Origin: a virus
Virus record (IMG/VR): IMGVR_UViG_3300032294_000991
Span: 1-37,932 of that record
Reading direction: 5' to 3' (one strand)
Length of the DNA: 37,932 nt
The notes under the pieces are model-generated. The model searched no databases. It was given only the letters and a program-made list of their open reading frames with translations, and had not been told where the DNA came from. The position numbers and the translations under genes are program-made. Of this stretch, positions 26,665 to 33,764 are shown one piece after another. Numbering within the stretch: position 1 is the stretch's first letter; each line of letters begins with the position of its first letter.

Positions 26665-27373
26665 TGAGAGAGGGGTCTCTTGCGTCTTCATAATCAAGAC
26701 CCATACCAATTCCAAATCCAGCCTTCTTAGCATTTTGTCCCTGTAATGCAAGTACATCATTACTATCTTTTGTTGCTCCACCACTAAATACTCTTGCTTT
26801 AAGATTTTCCCATTCTTTTTGACCACGTTCTTCGTTGCCAGAGTCTTCAAGGTCAACACCTTGTATTGCTGCAAAAAACTTTTTTTCTTGATAATCTAGT
26901 TCTCTTTTGCTAGACACTATTGCTATTATTTCTGATAAAGATAATGACTCTTCTAGCTCAGAGTAGTCTTTCCATATACCCAACAAAAATACCTCAGACT
27001 CAAGCTTGGCTAAGTCAAAATCTTCCCATGATGGTCCTGGATCTCCTTTTTGAGCCTGAGTCTTCACATCTTCCTCTGAGTTTTCACCAACTTTAATGTT
27101 TCCAGCTATTTCTAAAATCTCATGAACTGTTGGCAAATCAATATTATCTTCTAGATCTTCTATGCTTTTAGATATTGATGGATAGTATTGTTTCATGGCT
27201 ATCCTTGTGCATTCCAGCAATACCATCATGGCTTCATCATCATTTTTTGTATATTTAATCTTATCAAAAGCATCCATGAACTCTCTAAGATATTTAATCT
27301 TAAGGGGCATTGTTTGTATCTCTGTACCGTCAAATAAATAAATATTTTTGGTCTTATATATTGATGTAGCCAT
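26657..27373 (-). CDS. Long tail assembly chaperone (G plus T-like domains in one frame)
   Basis: 238 residues. Residues 1-95 are the same domain as the short chaperone. The rest (about 110-238, from PSWEDFDLAKLESEVFLLGIW to the C-terminus) is the extension that other long-tailed phages add by a programmed -1 frameshift. Here both parts are fused in a single frame. No clear Shine-Dalgarno precedes the ATG at 27373, and a hairpin terminator (27388-27428) stands between it and the tail-tube gene, so expression should be low and depend on read-through. The stop codon TAA is embedded in the extended -10 motif of the short gene. Confidence 0.87.
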   Translation of the reverse strand: MATSIYKTKNIYLFDGTEIQTMPLKIKYLREFMDAFDKIKYTKNDDEAMMVLLECTRIAMKQYYPSISKSIEDLEDNIDLPTVHEILEIAGNIKVGENSEEDVKTQAQKGDPGPSWEDFDLAKLESEVFLLGIWKDYSELEESLSLSEIIAIVSSKRELDYQEKKFFAAIQGVDLEDSGNEERGQKEWENLKARVFSGGATKDSNDVLALQGQNAKKAGFGIGMGLDYEDARDPSLMV

Positions 27374-27387
27374 AGTCTATTAAGTTT

Positions 27388-27428
27388 ACCACAAAAACAA
27401 CAAAGCCCACCTCGTTATGAGATGGGCT
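27388..27428 (-). terminator. Rho-independent terminator after the tail-tube gene
   Basis: On the minus strand a 10-bp stem (AGCCCATCTC / GAGGTGGGCT, one G-U pair, 27404-27428, loop of 5) is followed by the U-rich tract TTGTTGTTTTTG. It lies 22 bases after the tail-tube stop and just before the chaperone start, so it should lower chaperone and tape measure transcription relative to the tube protein. Confidence 0.85.
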
Positions 27429-27450
27429 AAGTCGTATTATTAAGTTGTTA

Positions 27451-28098
27451 TTATGATAGATCTCCATGTGTGCGATCTACGATCTTACCGTATGATCCAC
27501 CATCTTCTGGAAGAAGACGGAATGAAACCTCAAACATTGAAGCTTCGTCACGCTTAGCAGATACTGTTACATTCTCAATTGAAAGTGCACGGTATCCAAC
27601 ATAAACACGCTCTACATATGCAGAGTCTACGCAGTCACCAGTTCCTGGTCCAATTGCAACGATTCCTCGCTCAACTGGGCACTCGCCAATATCGCCTGCT
27701 GATAAGTCTAGTGTCTTATCTCCATAGCTTCCACTTGCAAGGCTTGTTGTAAGCTTTGACTCTCCATATGCTAGAGCCAATAGAAGGTTCTCTAGTGTAG
27801 CCTCAGCAAAAGCTGTTGCAAGGTTAACCTGCATTCCTTGCTTGTAAAGCTTAGCAACGTCAAGAATTTGGTCAACCTGTACTTCACCGAAGTCAGGCTG
27901 GAACTGCAATTCAAGACCGTTCATAGTGTAACCTACGTTTGTGAAGTCTGAGTCAGCAGAGAGTGTTTCTCTGTATGAGTCAGCGTTAACAAATGCTGGA
28001 AGAGCGTTGGGCCCTGTAGGTGCCAATGTAGTGTCTGCAATAAATAATGCTGCTGCACCAACGATAATGTTGGTAGACGTTCCACGACTATATGCCAT
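27451..28098 (-). CDS. Major tail (tube) protein
   Basis: 215 residues, the tail-tube subunit, present in hundreds of copies per virion. Beta-rich sequence with GAAALFIADTTLAPTG near the start, VGYTMNGLELQFQPDFGEVQVDQ (the tube-fold strand-turn segment) at about 55-77, a helix TAFAEATLENLLLALAYG (about 93-110), and a closing MFEVSFRLLPEDGG. Located between the tail terminator and the chaperones, the canonical position. Its own promoter motif (28161-28169) precedes it, with AAAGAGGTG as ribosome site, and a terminator follows. This isolated transcription unit suits a high-copy protein. Confidence 0.92.
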   Translation of the reverse strand: MAYSRGTSTNIIVGAAALFIADTTLAPTGPNALPAFVNADSYRETLSADSDFTNVGYTMNGLELQFQPDFGEVQVDQILDVAKLYKQGMQVNLATAFAEATLENLLLALAYGESKLTTSLASGSYGDKTLDLSAGDIGECPVERGIVAIGPGTGDCVDSAYVERVYVGYRALSIENVTVSAKRDEASMFEVSFRLLPEDGGSYGKIVDRTHGDLS

Positions 28099-28160
28099 TT
28101 ATTCACCTCTTTCTGTAAAAATAGATATTAAGTTGTACGGCGTTGTGTTTCCTCAAGTCA

Positions 28161-28169
28161 ATTATAACA
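28161..28169 (-). promoter_or_regulatory. Extended -10 motif, tail-tube gene
   Basis: Minus strand TGTTATAAT, 6 bases after the tail terminator gene and about 63 bases before the tube ATG. A second weaker possibility just downstream is TTGACT with TACAAC 18 bases on. Confidence 0.55.
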
Positions 28170-28174
28170 GTGTT

Positions 28175-28777
28175 TTATAAGACTATTTTGGTGGCTAGCT
28201 TAGGCTCTGGAGTCCATGTGCTGGCCGTTAGGTCTGGCATCTGATGGTAGTCAAAATCAATGATTATCTTATTACCGCCATAGGTACGAGCCGTGCCAAA
28301 ATCTATTATATCTCTGGTCTCTTCAAGCTGGTATACCTTGAAATTGTGAAAGTAAAACATATTGTCTACAATAGTTCCATCGTCTAGCTCTATCTGACGA
28401 TTGCTGCACCAGTTATTAATCTCTTCAGCTGACTCATCTCCACGATCTAGAAGCCTTAGAACATGTTCTTGAACCTGGATCATTGTTGTAATTGACCCTT
28501 CACCTAGACCATAAAAATAATAAAGAATTTGCTCACATTTTATATGTGGAAAACCCTTGCGATTCATCTTGATGAGTCTATCCCAAGTGCAGGCAACGGC
28601 ATCTGTGGCTGGAAGAGTGGTATTATTTACCACCATCCATTTTTCAGTTAAATCATCAATGCTAAATGGAGATGGAGGAAAAAATGGAATAGCATACTCA
28701 AGCTTTTCACCAAGCTTAGCTTGTAGGTATTTATTTATCCATATAAGTGGAGTGTTTAACAAATCATCGTTTGCCAT
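28175..28777 (-). CDS. Tail terminator / tail completion protein
   Basis: 200 residues. Probably the ring protein that ends tail-tube growth and joins the head connector. The sequence begins LLNTPLIWINKYLQAKLG, with a beta core (PPSPFSIDDLTEKWMVVNN, YFYGLGEGSITTMIQVQEHVLRLLDRG, FKVYQLEETRDIIDFGTAR) and ends in strands (KIIIDFDYH). The helix after a YYFYG strand fits the gpU/gp17 type tail terminators. Placement directly between the gp10-like neck protein and the tail-tube gene is the strongest support. Starts with TAATG overlap with the upstream stop, with GGGGATT before it. Confidence 0.78.
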   Translation of the reverse strand: MANDDLLNTPLIWINKYLQAKLGEKLEYAIPFFPPSPFSIDDLTEKWMVVNNTTLPATDAVACTWDRLIKMNRKGFPHIKCEQILYYFYGLGEGSITTMIQVQEHVLRLLDRGDESAEEINNWCSNRQIELDDGTIVDNMFYFHNFKVYQLEETRDIIDFGTARTYGGNKIIIDFDYHQMPDLTASTWTPEPKLATKIVL

Positions 28778-29448
28778 TATCTAATCCCCGCATTCGCTAT
28801 CCATCTATAGCCTACTTGGTATCCCTTGATCTTGCCAGAGGACTTACCTGCTGATAGATTTTTTCTGTATACATCTGGATTATTAAAGTATTGGTAAATA
28901 CCGCTTGACTTTAAAAATGCCTGAGTAAAATATCTAGTAAAAAATGTATCTACTACCTTTTGAAAAGAACCTGTTGTTGCTCTTCCACCAGGTGACTGTA
29001 CTACAACCTCGCCTTTAGTAAAGACTGTTTCTCCACCATCTTCAAAAACCAAGACGTTTGACTTCTTTGGTCTTATGGTTACTGGAGTGCCTTCTTCCAT
29101 TATTTTTGCCTTGTTATAAAAAGGTACTGATGAGCCATCTTTAATTGATGTTGATTGCTTAAATGTTGACACAAACGAAAGGCCAAGGTTGCTTATTGTA
29201 TAGTTTATATCGTATAGACGTGCATCAGGACTTCCCACTTTAGACCATTCATATATATGGTGTAGTGCTTCTGGATTTACCCTGGCATTTGAGTCTATAT
29301 ATTGTTCTAGTAGTTCTTTTGTCATTACTCCAACATTATTTAAAAACTTTATTTTTCCTGCTTGTACTCCCTCTAAAAATCCAATAGAGTAGTTCATGAT
29401 ATTCTTCATGTCTTTTTTAAATGCAGCGTCATTCATTAAAACCTTCAT
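28777..29448 (-). CDS. HK97 gp10-like neck protein
   Basis: 223 residues, head-tail joining component. Helical N-terminus (MNYSIGFLEGVQAGKIKFLNNVG) with LLEQYIDSNARVNPEALHHIYEWSKVGSPDARLYDI, a segment characteristic of gp10-type neck proteins, followed by a beta part (RPKKSNVLVFEDGGETVFTKGEVVVQSPGG) and a C-terminal helix (TFFTRYFTQAFLKSSG). It lies between the stopper-like gene and the tail terminator, which is the conserved gene order. Both ends are coupled through TAATG. Assignment is from pattern and order. Confidence 0.82.
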   Translation of the reverse strand: MKVLMNDAAFKKDMKNIMNYSIGFLEGVQAGKIKFLNNVGVMTKELLEQYIDSNARVNPEALHHIYEWSKVGSPDARLYDINYTISNLGLSFVSTFKQSTSIKDGSSVPFYNKAKIMEEGTPVTIRPKKSNVLVFEDGGETVFTKGEVVVQSPGGRATTGSFQKVVDTFFTRYFTQAFLKSSGIYQYFNNPDVYRKNLSAGKSSGKIKGYQVGYRWIANAGIR

Positions 29449-29894
29449 TATAGATCACTTGCCTGATTCTCTGATCGTCTTAAGACTACCTTATAATATT
29501 CAACATTTCCAAATGGTCCAACTATAGCTTCACTTGTTGCGATCTCATATAATGTTGATCTTCCATCTCTTGGTCCAGATGTTTCAATATAAATGGCTTC
29601 TTGCTGTGCTGTTCTTATGTTGGTAACTATTACGTTGGTTATGGAATTTCTGGCATTGGCAGATGATACTCTTAGATCAGTTTTTGTTCTTCCTAATAAA
29701 ATATTTTCTTTGGTTATATTAACATTTGGCTTTACTTCTTCTCCTGCTGCTGATCCAGTTGGGGCAAAGTTGCAGGCTACAGACCTATCTAAAATCCATT
29801 GTTTTTTTACGTTGCCGTAAGCTCCTTGCTCAACTATTGGGTAATAGATGTCTGCAAGCATTGGATGTATAAAGTCTGTTGTTTCGCATTGCAT
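29448..29894 (-). CDS. Head closure (stopper) protein
   Basis: 148 residues. A small beta-barrel protein in the position of SPP1 gp16-like stoppers, which close the connector after DNA packaging. Features: DIYYPIVEQGAYGNVKKQWILDRSVACNF (a strand pair with the typical turn), a Ser/Gly-rich loop, and VIVTNIRTAQQEAIYIETSGPRDGRSTLYEI near the C-terminus. AGGAATTC precedes the ATG; its start and stop both make TAATG overlaps with neighbours, so stoichiometry with them is probably fixed. Identification rests on size, beta-rich character and gene order. Confidence 0.75.
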   Translation of the reverse strand: MQCETTDFIHPMLADIYYPIVEQGAYGNVKKQWILDRSVACNFAPTGSAAGEEVKPNVNITKENILLGRTKTDLRVSSANARNSITNVIVTNIRTAQQEAIYIETSGPRDGRSTLYEIATSEAIVGPFGNVEYYKVVLRRSENQASDL

Positions 29895-30856
29895 TAAAGA
29901 ATTCCTATTCTTGTAATACTCTTCTTATATTTATCAAGAATCTTATCAACTAGCATATTTCCAGTGCCGTCTAAAATTGTCTTATCAAACTGAATCTTAA
30001 ACTGGTCTGTGTTATAAGCAGTTACGTATCTCTTATAGTAATCTATTTTTCCACACTTAATGTCATCAATAAGCATCATTGTTGCTTCATAAATATCATG
30101 AGGAACAACCTTGTACCCTGTTTCAAGCAAGAACAGGTAGTCCCATCCTTCTGGGAAAGCTGCTCCAGTTGAGAACGTATATGCATTTTCACTATAATCT
30201 GTATCATAAACATTAAATGAGTCTGATGAGGCCGTGTTAATACTTAAGCTCTTTTGCTCAGATCTATTTCCAATAAGTCCTGGTGTTTCTGTATTTTTAA
30301 TAATAGCAGTCTTATCTTTTGTTAACTCATATGCCCATTCACCAAGAACAGGAGATTCTAAAGTTGCATCGTAAACTAACAGAGAGTTTTCATATGCTTT
30401 TACAATCTTATAAGCTCTTTCCCAAATAGGAAGATAATCTGTTCCCTGACCAGTTTGATCAAACCAATCAACCTTATAATAAAAACCACCTACTACTGAA
30501 TCAATGATAGCTCTTGCAATTCTTTCATATTGAGCATACTCTGCAATTTCAGATGCTACTGTTGCTAGTTTAGCAGGGTTTACATATGGTCTTTTTATTT
30601 CTAGATTATCTTCAACTACTATTGAGTCTTGGTCTACAGAACCCTGATAAACAACTAGGTAATAGCTATCGTCATACTTAGTAAAATCACCAGCAAGTTC
30701 TATTGAAATCTTTGCATCTGAAGAAGACTCTACTTCATACTCTGCAAGAACATCATTTCTATCCTTGTCTTTAATTTCTACGATATGGTCCGTGTTTGGT
30801 TGTGCAACGGTATATGTAACAAGAATAGGATATGGTGGTAGTCTTAAGGCTTCCAT
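29894..30856 (-). CDS. Head-tail adaptor with extra N-terminal beta domain
   Basis: 320 residues. The helical parts (about 91-128, NPAKLATVASEIAEYAQYERIARAII, and 255-320, HDIYEATMMLIDDIKCGKIDYYKRY ... MLVDKILDKYKKS) look like the connector adaptor fold (HK97 gp6/SPP1 gp15), which forms a ring under the portal. Residues 1-90 form an additional beta domain (VTYTVAQPNTDHIVEIKDKD, YYLVVYQGS) that ordinary 100-150-residue adaptors lack; the middle (130-250) is also an insertion. It could therefore decorate the neck as well. The start at 30856 lies 3 bases after the previous stop. Confidence 0.75.
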   Translation of the reverse strand: MEALRLPPYPILVTYTVAQPNTDHIVEIKDKDRNDVLAEYEVESSSDAKISIELAGDFTKYDDSYYLVVYQGSVDQDSIVVEDNLEIKRPYVNPAKLATVASEIAEYAQYERIARAIIDSVVGGFYYKVDWFDQTGQGTDYLPIWERAYKIVKAYENSLLVYDATLESPVLGEWAYELTKDKTAIIKNTETPGLIGNRSEQKSLSINTASSDSFNVYDTDYSENAYTFSTGAAFPEGWDYLFLLETGYKVVPHDIYEATMMLIDDIKCGKIDYYKRYVTAYNTDQFKIQFDKTILDGTGNMLVDKILDKYKKSITRIGIL

Positions 30857-30859
30857 GGT

Positions 30860-31198
30860 TTACTTACCGTATGCTCTCTTCACTTCTTCTGGAGAAGCTG
30901 TGCGTACAGACTTGTTTGTTATCCATTTATCAGCATCCTCCTTAGTGACTATGTTATACCCCCTGGTTAGCTCACCAACACCATTCCAGCTAAGGTTGCG
31001 AACTGAATAAATTGCTACCTTTTCTTTTGGCTCTGGCTTTTTAACCACTAGCTCTGATGACTCTTTAGGCACAAAGCTAAAAATTACTTCTAAAATATCA
31101 TTTTTTGTACTTACCCCAAATAGGTCAATGTTGTTTTTCTTTGCATATGATTTTAATTCAAATACAGTTTTACTTTTTAATTCATCTATTAATGACAT
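30860..31198 (-). CDS. Small head protein with Rho-N/HeH-like domain
   Basis: 112 residues. Residues 2-42 (LIDELKSKTVFELKSYAKKNNIDLFGVSTKNDILEVI) match the helix-extended-helix pattern of Rho N-terminal or SAP-like domains, where K-x-ELK and TK-x-DI are typical. The C-terminal part (VAIYSVRNLSWNGVGELTRGYNIVTKEDADKWI) looks like a small beta-alpha domain. Start choice: the frame is open to a GTG at 31210, but that GTG is part of the Shine-Dalgarno GTGGAGG, so the ATG at 31198 is clearly right. Proteins of this type between capsid and connector genes are common in siphoviruses; the role is unknown. Confidence 0.8.
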   Translation of the reverse strand: MSLIDELKSKTVFELKSYAKKNNIDLFGVSTKNDILEVIFSFVPKESSELVVKKPEPKEKVAIYSVRNLSWNGVGELTRGYNIVTKEDADKWITNKSVRTASPEEVKRAYGK

Positions 31199-31214
31199 TG
31201 TATCCTCCACTGCT

Positions 31215-31223
31215 ATTATATCA
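31215..31223 (-). promoter_or_regulatory. Extended -10 motif before the connector genes
   Basis: Minus strand TGATATAAT, just after the capsid terminator. Six bases separate it from GGAGG, so transcription would start at the ribosome site of the Rho-N-like gene and restart the operon after the terminator. Confidence 0.55.
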
Positions 31224-31234
31224 GAATATGACTA

Positions 31235-31262
31235 AGGGAGACAGTTTTTACGCTGTCTCCCT
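31235..31262 (-). terminator. Hairpin terminator after the major capsid gene
   Basis: A perfect 10-bp stem AGGGAGACAG / CTGTCTCCCT with an 8-base loop lies 18 bases after the capsid stop. Read on the minus strand it is followed by a weak U-rich tract (TTAGTCATATTCT). Probably an attenuating terminator limiting read-through from capsid into connector genes. Confidence 0.75.
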
Positions 31263-31280
31263 CGTCAAGTTAATCAGAGA

Positions 31281-32408
31281 TTATGACTCTACTGCAGCAT
31301 CTGCGTATGCAACTGCATCAAGCTCTTCCCACTGAAGACCGAAGCGGACGAATACTGTGTACTCAATTGTGTCCTTCTTTGGTTGGTAGAAACGGTTTAC
31401 AGTGATATCACGCTGGAATCCCCATACACGGTTTGAAGGGAATGTAAGATCTACATAGCCTGCTGGGTAGTAAGGAACTTCCTGAACGTCAACACCAAGA
31501 ACACGTGTTGTACGTGCTCCACCGAATGTCTGAGCTCCACCATCTAGGTAAGCCTGACGGTTAGCCTGAGTTGATCCTGGAGTCATTCCTGCGAATGCTT
31601 CAGCAACTGCGTCAGCTAGTGTACCGTTGTGCTTAACAATTCCCTGGAATGCATCAGTACCAGCATAGAACTTTAGGTTGTTCTTGATTGCACGGTACTT
31701 GCGTGGCATTGCTAGGATAATGTCCTGCATAACTGTTGGTGTCCATGCATTGTCTGCAACTGTAACAATTGCTTCGTGTGCATCTCCATCAGTCTTAACC
31801 TTGTTTACGAAACCTTCCATGATTGAAAGGAAATCGCCTGTTGAACCATCGCCATTAATAGCAAGGTCTTCAATGTCGTTAGCGAATGCATTTGTCATCA
31901 AGCGAACTAGATGATCTTCCAATGCTGCGCCTTCAATATTGTCTTCTAGTGCTTCTGTTGAAACTTCCCAGTCAAGACGAATCTTCTTGGTTGTAAGTTC
32001 TACCTTAGAGAATGTTGCACCTGCATTTTCAAATGTAGGTTGTGCCTGTGCTGCTGCACGGATTACACGCTCTCCAACGTTAACCTTCTCAAGTTCCATT
32101 GTGTTAGCACGCATTGTAACTCTACGTCCATCCTTAGCGAGGACAGTTGCATCCCATACATAATCAATGAAGCGACGAGCCTGCTCTGGTGCTAGAATAC
32201 CACCTGGTGTACCAGTTGGATTTACTGCGTTTGGTCCAGTTAAATCTCCATAGTTTGCTGTGGCAATGTTACCAAGCGAAGCAGCTGGAGAAAGATTTCC
32301 ATTAGGTCCTTGTGCTACTGCACCACCAATTCCACCTGATACGGCAACGCCATCACCTGTGGGATGATTAAAAGACTTTTGAAGATCTGTGTTTGTTGTT
32401 TCTGACAT
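31281..32408 (-). CDS. Major capsid protein (HK97 fold)
   Basis: 375 residues. Forms the icosahedral shell. After a Gly/Ala-rich N-terminal arm, PEQARRFIDYVWDATVLAKDGRRV begins the mature fold; RLDWEVSTEALEDNIEGAALEDHLVRLMTNAFANDIEDLAINGDG (about 150-195) is the spine helix and following loop typical of HK97-type capsids; the P-domain and A-domain strands follow. Start choice: the frame reaches a GTG at 32417, but the ATG at 32408 sits 6 bases after a perfect AGGAGGTG, so GTG is part of the ribosome site. It follows the protease-scaffold gene and is ended by a strong hairpin, as expected for the most abundant virion protein. Confidence 0.94.
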   Translation of the reverse strand: MSETTNTDLQKSFNHPTGDGVAVSGGIGGAVAQGPNGNLSPAASLGNIATANYGDLTGPNAVNPTGTPGGILAPEQARRFIDYVWDATVLAKDGRRVTMRANTMELEKVNVGERVIRAAAQAQPTFENAGATFSKVELTTKKIRLDWEVSTEALEDNIEGAALEDHLVRLMTNAFANDIEDLAINGDGSTGDFLSIMEGFVNKVKTDGDAHEAIVTVADNAWTPTVMQDIILAMPRKYRAIKNNLKFYAGTDAFQGIVKHNGTLADAVAEAFAGMTPGSTQANRQAYLDGGAQTFGGARTTRVLGVDVQEVPYYPAGYVDLTFPSNRVWGFQRDITVNRFYQPKKDTIEYTVFVRFGLQWEELDAVAYADAAVES

Positions 32409-32414
32409 ATTGTT

Positions 32415-32422
32415 CACCTCCT
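32415..32422 (-). promoter_or_regulatory. Perfect Shine-Dalgarno of the capsid gene
   Basis: AGGAGGTG, 6 bases before the ATG at 32408. It decides the start against the in-frame GTG at 32417, which lies within the ribosome site itself. Confidence 0.9.
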
Positions 32423-32434
32423 AGTGATTTTGTT

Positions 32435-32965
32435 TTAGTTAAATAGGTCGGAATTTGTGAGGAAACGTCCGCCCCATAGGGATTTCTGAATCACTTTAGG
32501 TGATTCCTGTACAATCTCGCCGAGATCGCCAGACTTGCGGAAAGCGGTATCTGCAACTACGGCATCAACGGTCTTTCCAAATTCATTAAAGCTTCCCTTA
32601 ACTTCCTTAACTTCCTCTGTTACGGATTCAAGAGACTTTGTGATTGCATCAACATTTGCTTGCATAGCCTTTACTGTTGCTGCTAGATCGCTCAAGGCAT
32701 TAGTTACAGAGTTCTGAATTTCAGAAACTGCCTTAGCAACTTCTGCTGTTGCTGATGCAACCTCAACGATTGCTTCGTCAGCCTTCTCTGTTACTTCTTC
32801 AATAGAAGGAGCACTACCCTCTTCAACTGCTGGTGCATCTTCAGTTGCAACTTCTGCTACAACTTCTGGTGCATCTACTACAGCCTCTGCTGGAGCCTCT
32901 GGAGCAACCTCAACTTCATTAACTTCTGGAGTTGCTTCTGCAACTACGTCTGTATTTTCTGTCAT
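32435..32965 (-). CDS. Nested scaffolding protein (internal in-frame start)
   Basis: Predicted 176-residue free scaffold from codon 254 of the protease gene. The internal ATG at 32965 (MTENTDVV) is preceded 8 bases upstream by AAAGGAGG, a better ribosome site than that of the full-length gene. The cut falls exactly between the protease part and the acidic, coiled-coil scaffold part. This is the arrangement of lambda C/Nu3, where the scaffold is made from an in-frame internal start so that many scaffold copies accompany a few protease copies. Seen: the ATG, the Shine-Dalgarno and the domain boundary. Inferred: that both products are made. Confidence 0.75.
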   Translation of the reverse strand: MTENTDVVAEATPEVNEVEVAPEAPAEAVVDAPEVVAEVATEDAPAVEEGSAPSIEEVTEKADEAIVEVASATAEVAKAVSEIQNSVTNALSDLAATVKAMQANVDAITKSLESVTEEVKEVKGSFNEFGKTVDAVVADTAFRKSGDLGEIVQESPKVIQKSLWGGRFLTNSDLFN

Positions 32966-33724
32966 AGGATTATCCTCCTTTGCTATCTTAATTGTTCTAA
33001 TGCCTTTTGCACTATCAACTAAGAACTTTATCATTGTGGTTTTTTCTGAATCATTCTTTTCAACAAATCCAATGTTTTTCATTTCTTCGCCAGAAACTGG
33101 GCTAAGCTCTGTTTCATTTTCAGATATTGTAACGATTCCAGACTCTGCATCCCAGAATACGTTCTCAACAATTGTGTCTGCTGATGAACCTGTTAGTGTA
33201 TCTACACCATCAACTTTTTCAACTGATACGATATTTGCAAACTGATTAGCTGGGGAATCTACAAGACTCAACTCAACTAAATCGTATTCTTTGATAATTC
33301 TAATTTGCTTATCTGACTTCTCATCATAAGCATCATCCCACTTATTCATTCGTCCCCCAATAGAAAAACCTGTGTATGTTCCGTCTAGAACTTTCTCCCA
33401 GGCATCCTGTGCACCCTTTGAAATGTAAGCTGAAACAAATACGCCCTTATAGAACTTTTTTGTCTCTGGATCAAAATACTTTTCTTCTTTAAATGAAACC
33501 ATCTTGCCAATAGCTGAAGGCTGATGCATTTCTCTGATGTTACCACGGAACTTTGCAAAAGCTGCCATAGAAGCTTCTGTTGTTACAATGTCGTCTTGCT
33601 TATCTAGATTATCTAGAGATGCAAAACCTGAAACAATACGGCGCTCTTGATCTACCTTTGTTAAAGGCATTGATAGACGAACGGTGTCGCCATCGGTTGT
33701 CCAATGTGCTTTATTTATATTCAT
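32435..33724 (-). CDS. Prohead protease (XkdF-like) fused to scaffold domain
   Basis: 429 residues with two parts. Residues 1-170 are a capsid maturation protease of XkdF/prohead type: VSGFASLDNLDKQDDIVTTEAS, REMHQPS with probable catalytic His67, VFVSAYISKGAQDAWEKVLDG, GFSIGG with probable catalytic Ser121, and LVELSLVDSPANQ. Residues 254-429 are an acidic Ala/Glu/Val-rich stretch, then a coiled coil (about 310-400) and a basic-aromatic end (KSLWGGRFL), as in scaffolding proteins that bind the capsid subunit. No Shine-Dalgarno is seen before the ATG at 33724; an extended -10 motif lies only 9 bases upstream, so the mRNA may be nearly leaderless. An internal start at 32965 probably makes free scaffold. 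Confidence 0.9.
   Translation of the reverse strand: MNINKAHWTTDGDTVRLSMPLTKVDQERRIVSGFASLDNLDKQDDIVTTEASMAAFAKFRGNIREMHQPSAIGKMVSFKEEKYFDPETKKFYKGVFVSAYISKGAQDAWEKVLDGTYTGFSIGGRMNKWDDAYDEKSDKQIRIIKEYDLVELSLVDSPANQFANIVSVEKVDGVDTLTGSSADTIVENVFWDAESGIVTISENETELSPVSGEEMKNIGFVEKNDSEKTTMIKFLVDSAKGIRTIKIAKEDNPMTENTDVVAEATPEVNEVEVAPEAPAEAVVDAPEVVAEVATEDAPAVEEGSAPSIEEVTEKADEAIVEVASATAEVAKAVSEIQNSVTNALSDLAATVKAMQANVDAITKSLESVTEEVKEVKGSFNEFGKTVDAVVADTAFRKSGDLGEIVQESPKVIQKSLWGGRFLTNSDLFN
32974..32980 (-). promoter_or_regulatory. Internal Shine-Dalgarno for nested scaffold
   Basis: AAGGAGG inside the protease gene, 8 bases before the in-frame ATG at 32965. The codons covering it are Ala-Lys-Glu-Asp. 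It is among the strongest ribosome sites in the window. Confidence 0.8.
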
Positions 33725-33733
33725 GACGATTCT

Positions 33734-33742
33734 ATTATACCA
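33734..33742 (-). promoter_or_regulatory. Extended -10 motif, protease-scaffold gene
   Basis: Minus strand TGGTATAAT in the 40-base gap after the portal gene, ending 9 bases before the ATG. Predicted transcript would have about 3 untranslated bases. No Shine-Dalgarno. Confidence 0.55.
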
Positions 33743-33764
33743 AACCTTTTAAACATTTTCTCAA

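Noticed and set aside
31199-31210. GTG start at 31210 for the Rho-N-like gene
   Set aside because: The GTG is part of the GTGGAGG ribosome site; ATG 31198 is correctly spaced.
32409-32417. GTG start at 32417 for the capsid gene
   Set aside because: It lies inside AGGAGGTG; ATG 32408 has ideal spacing.
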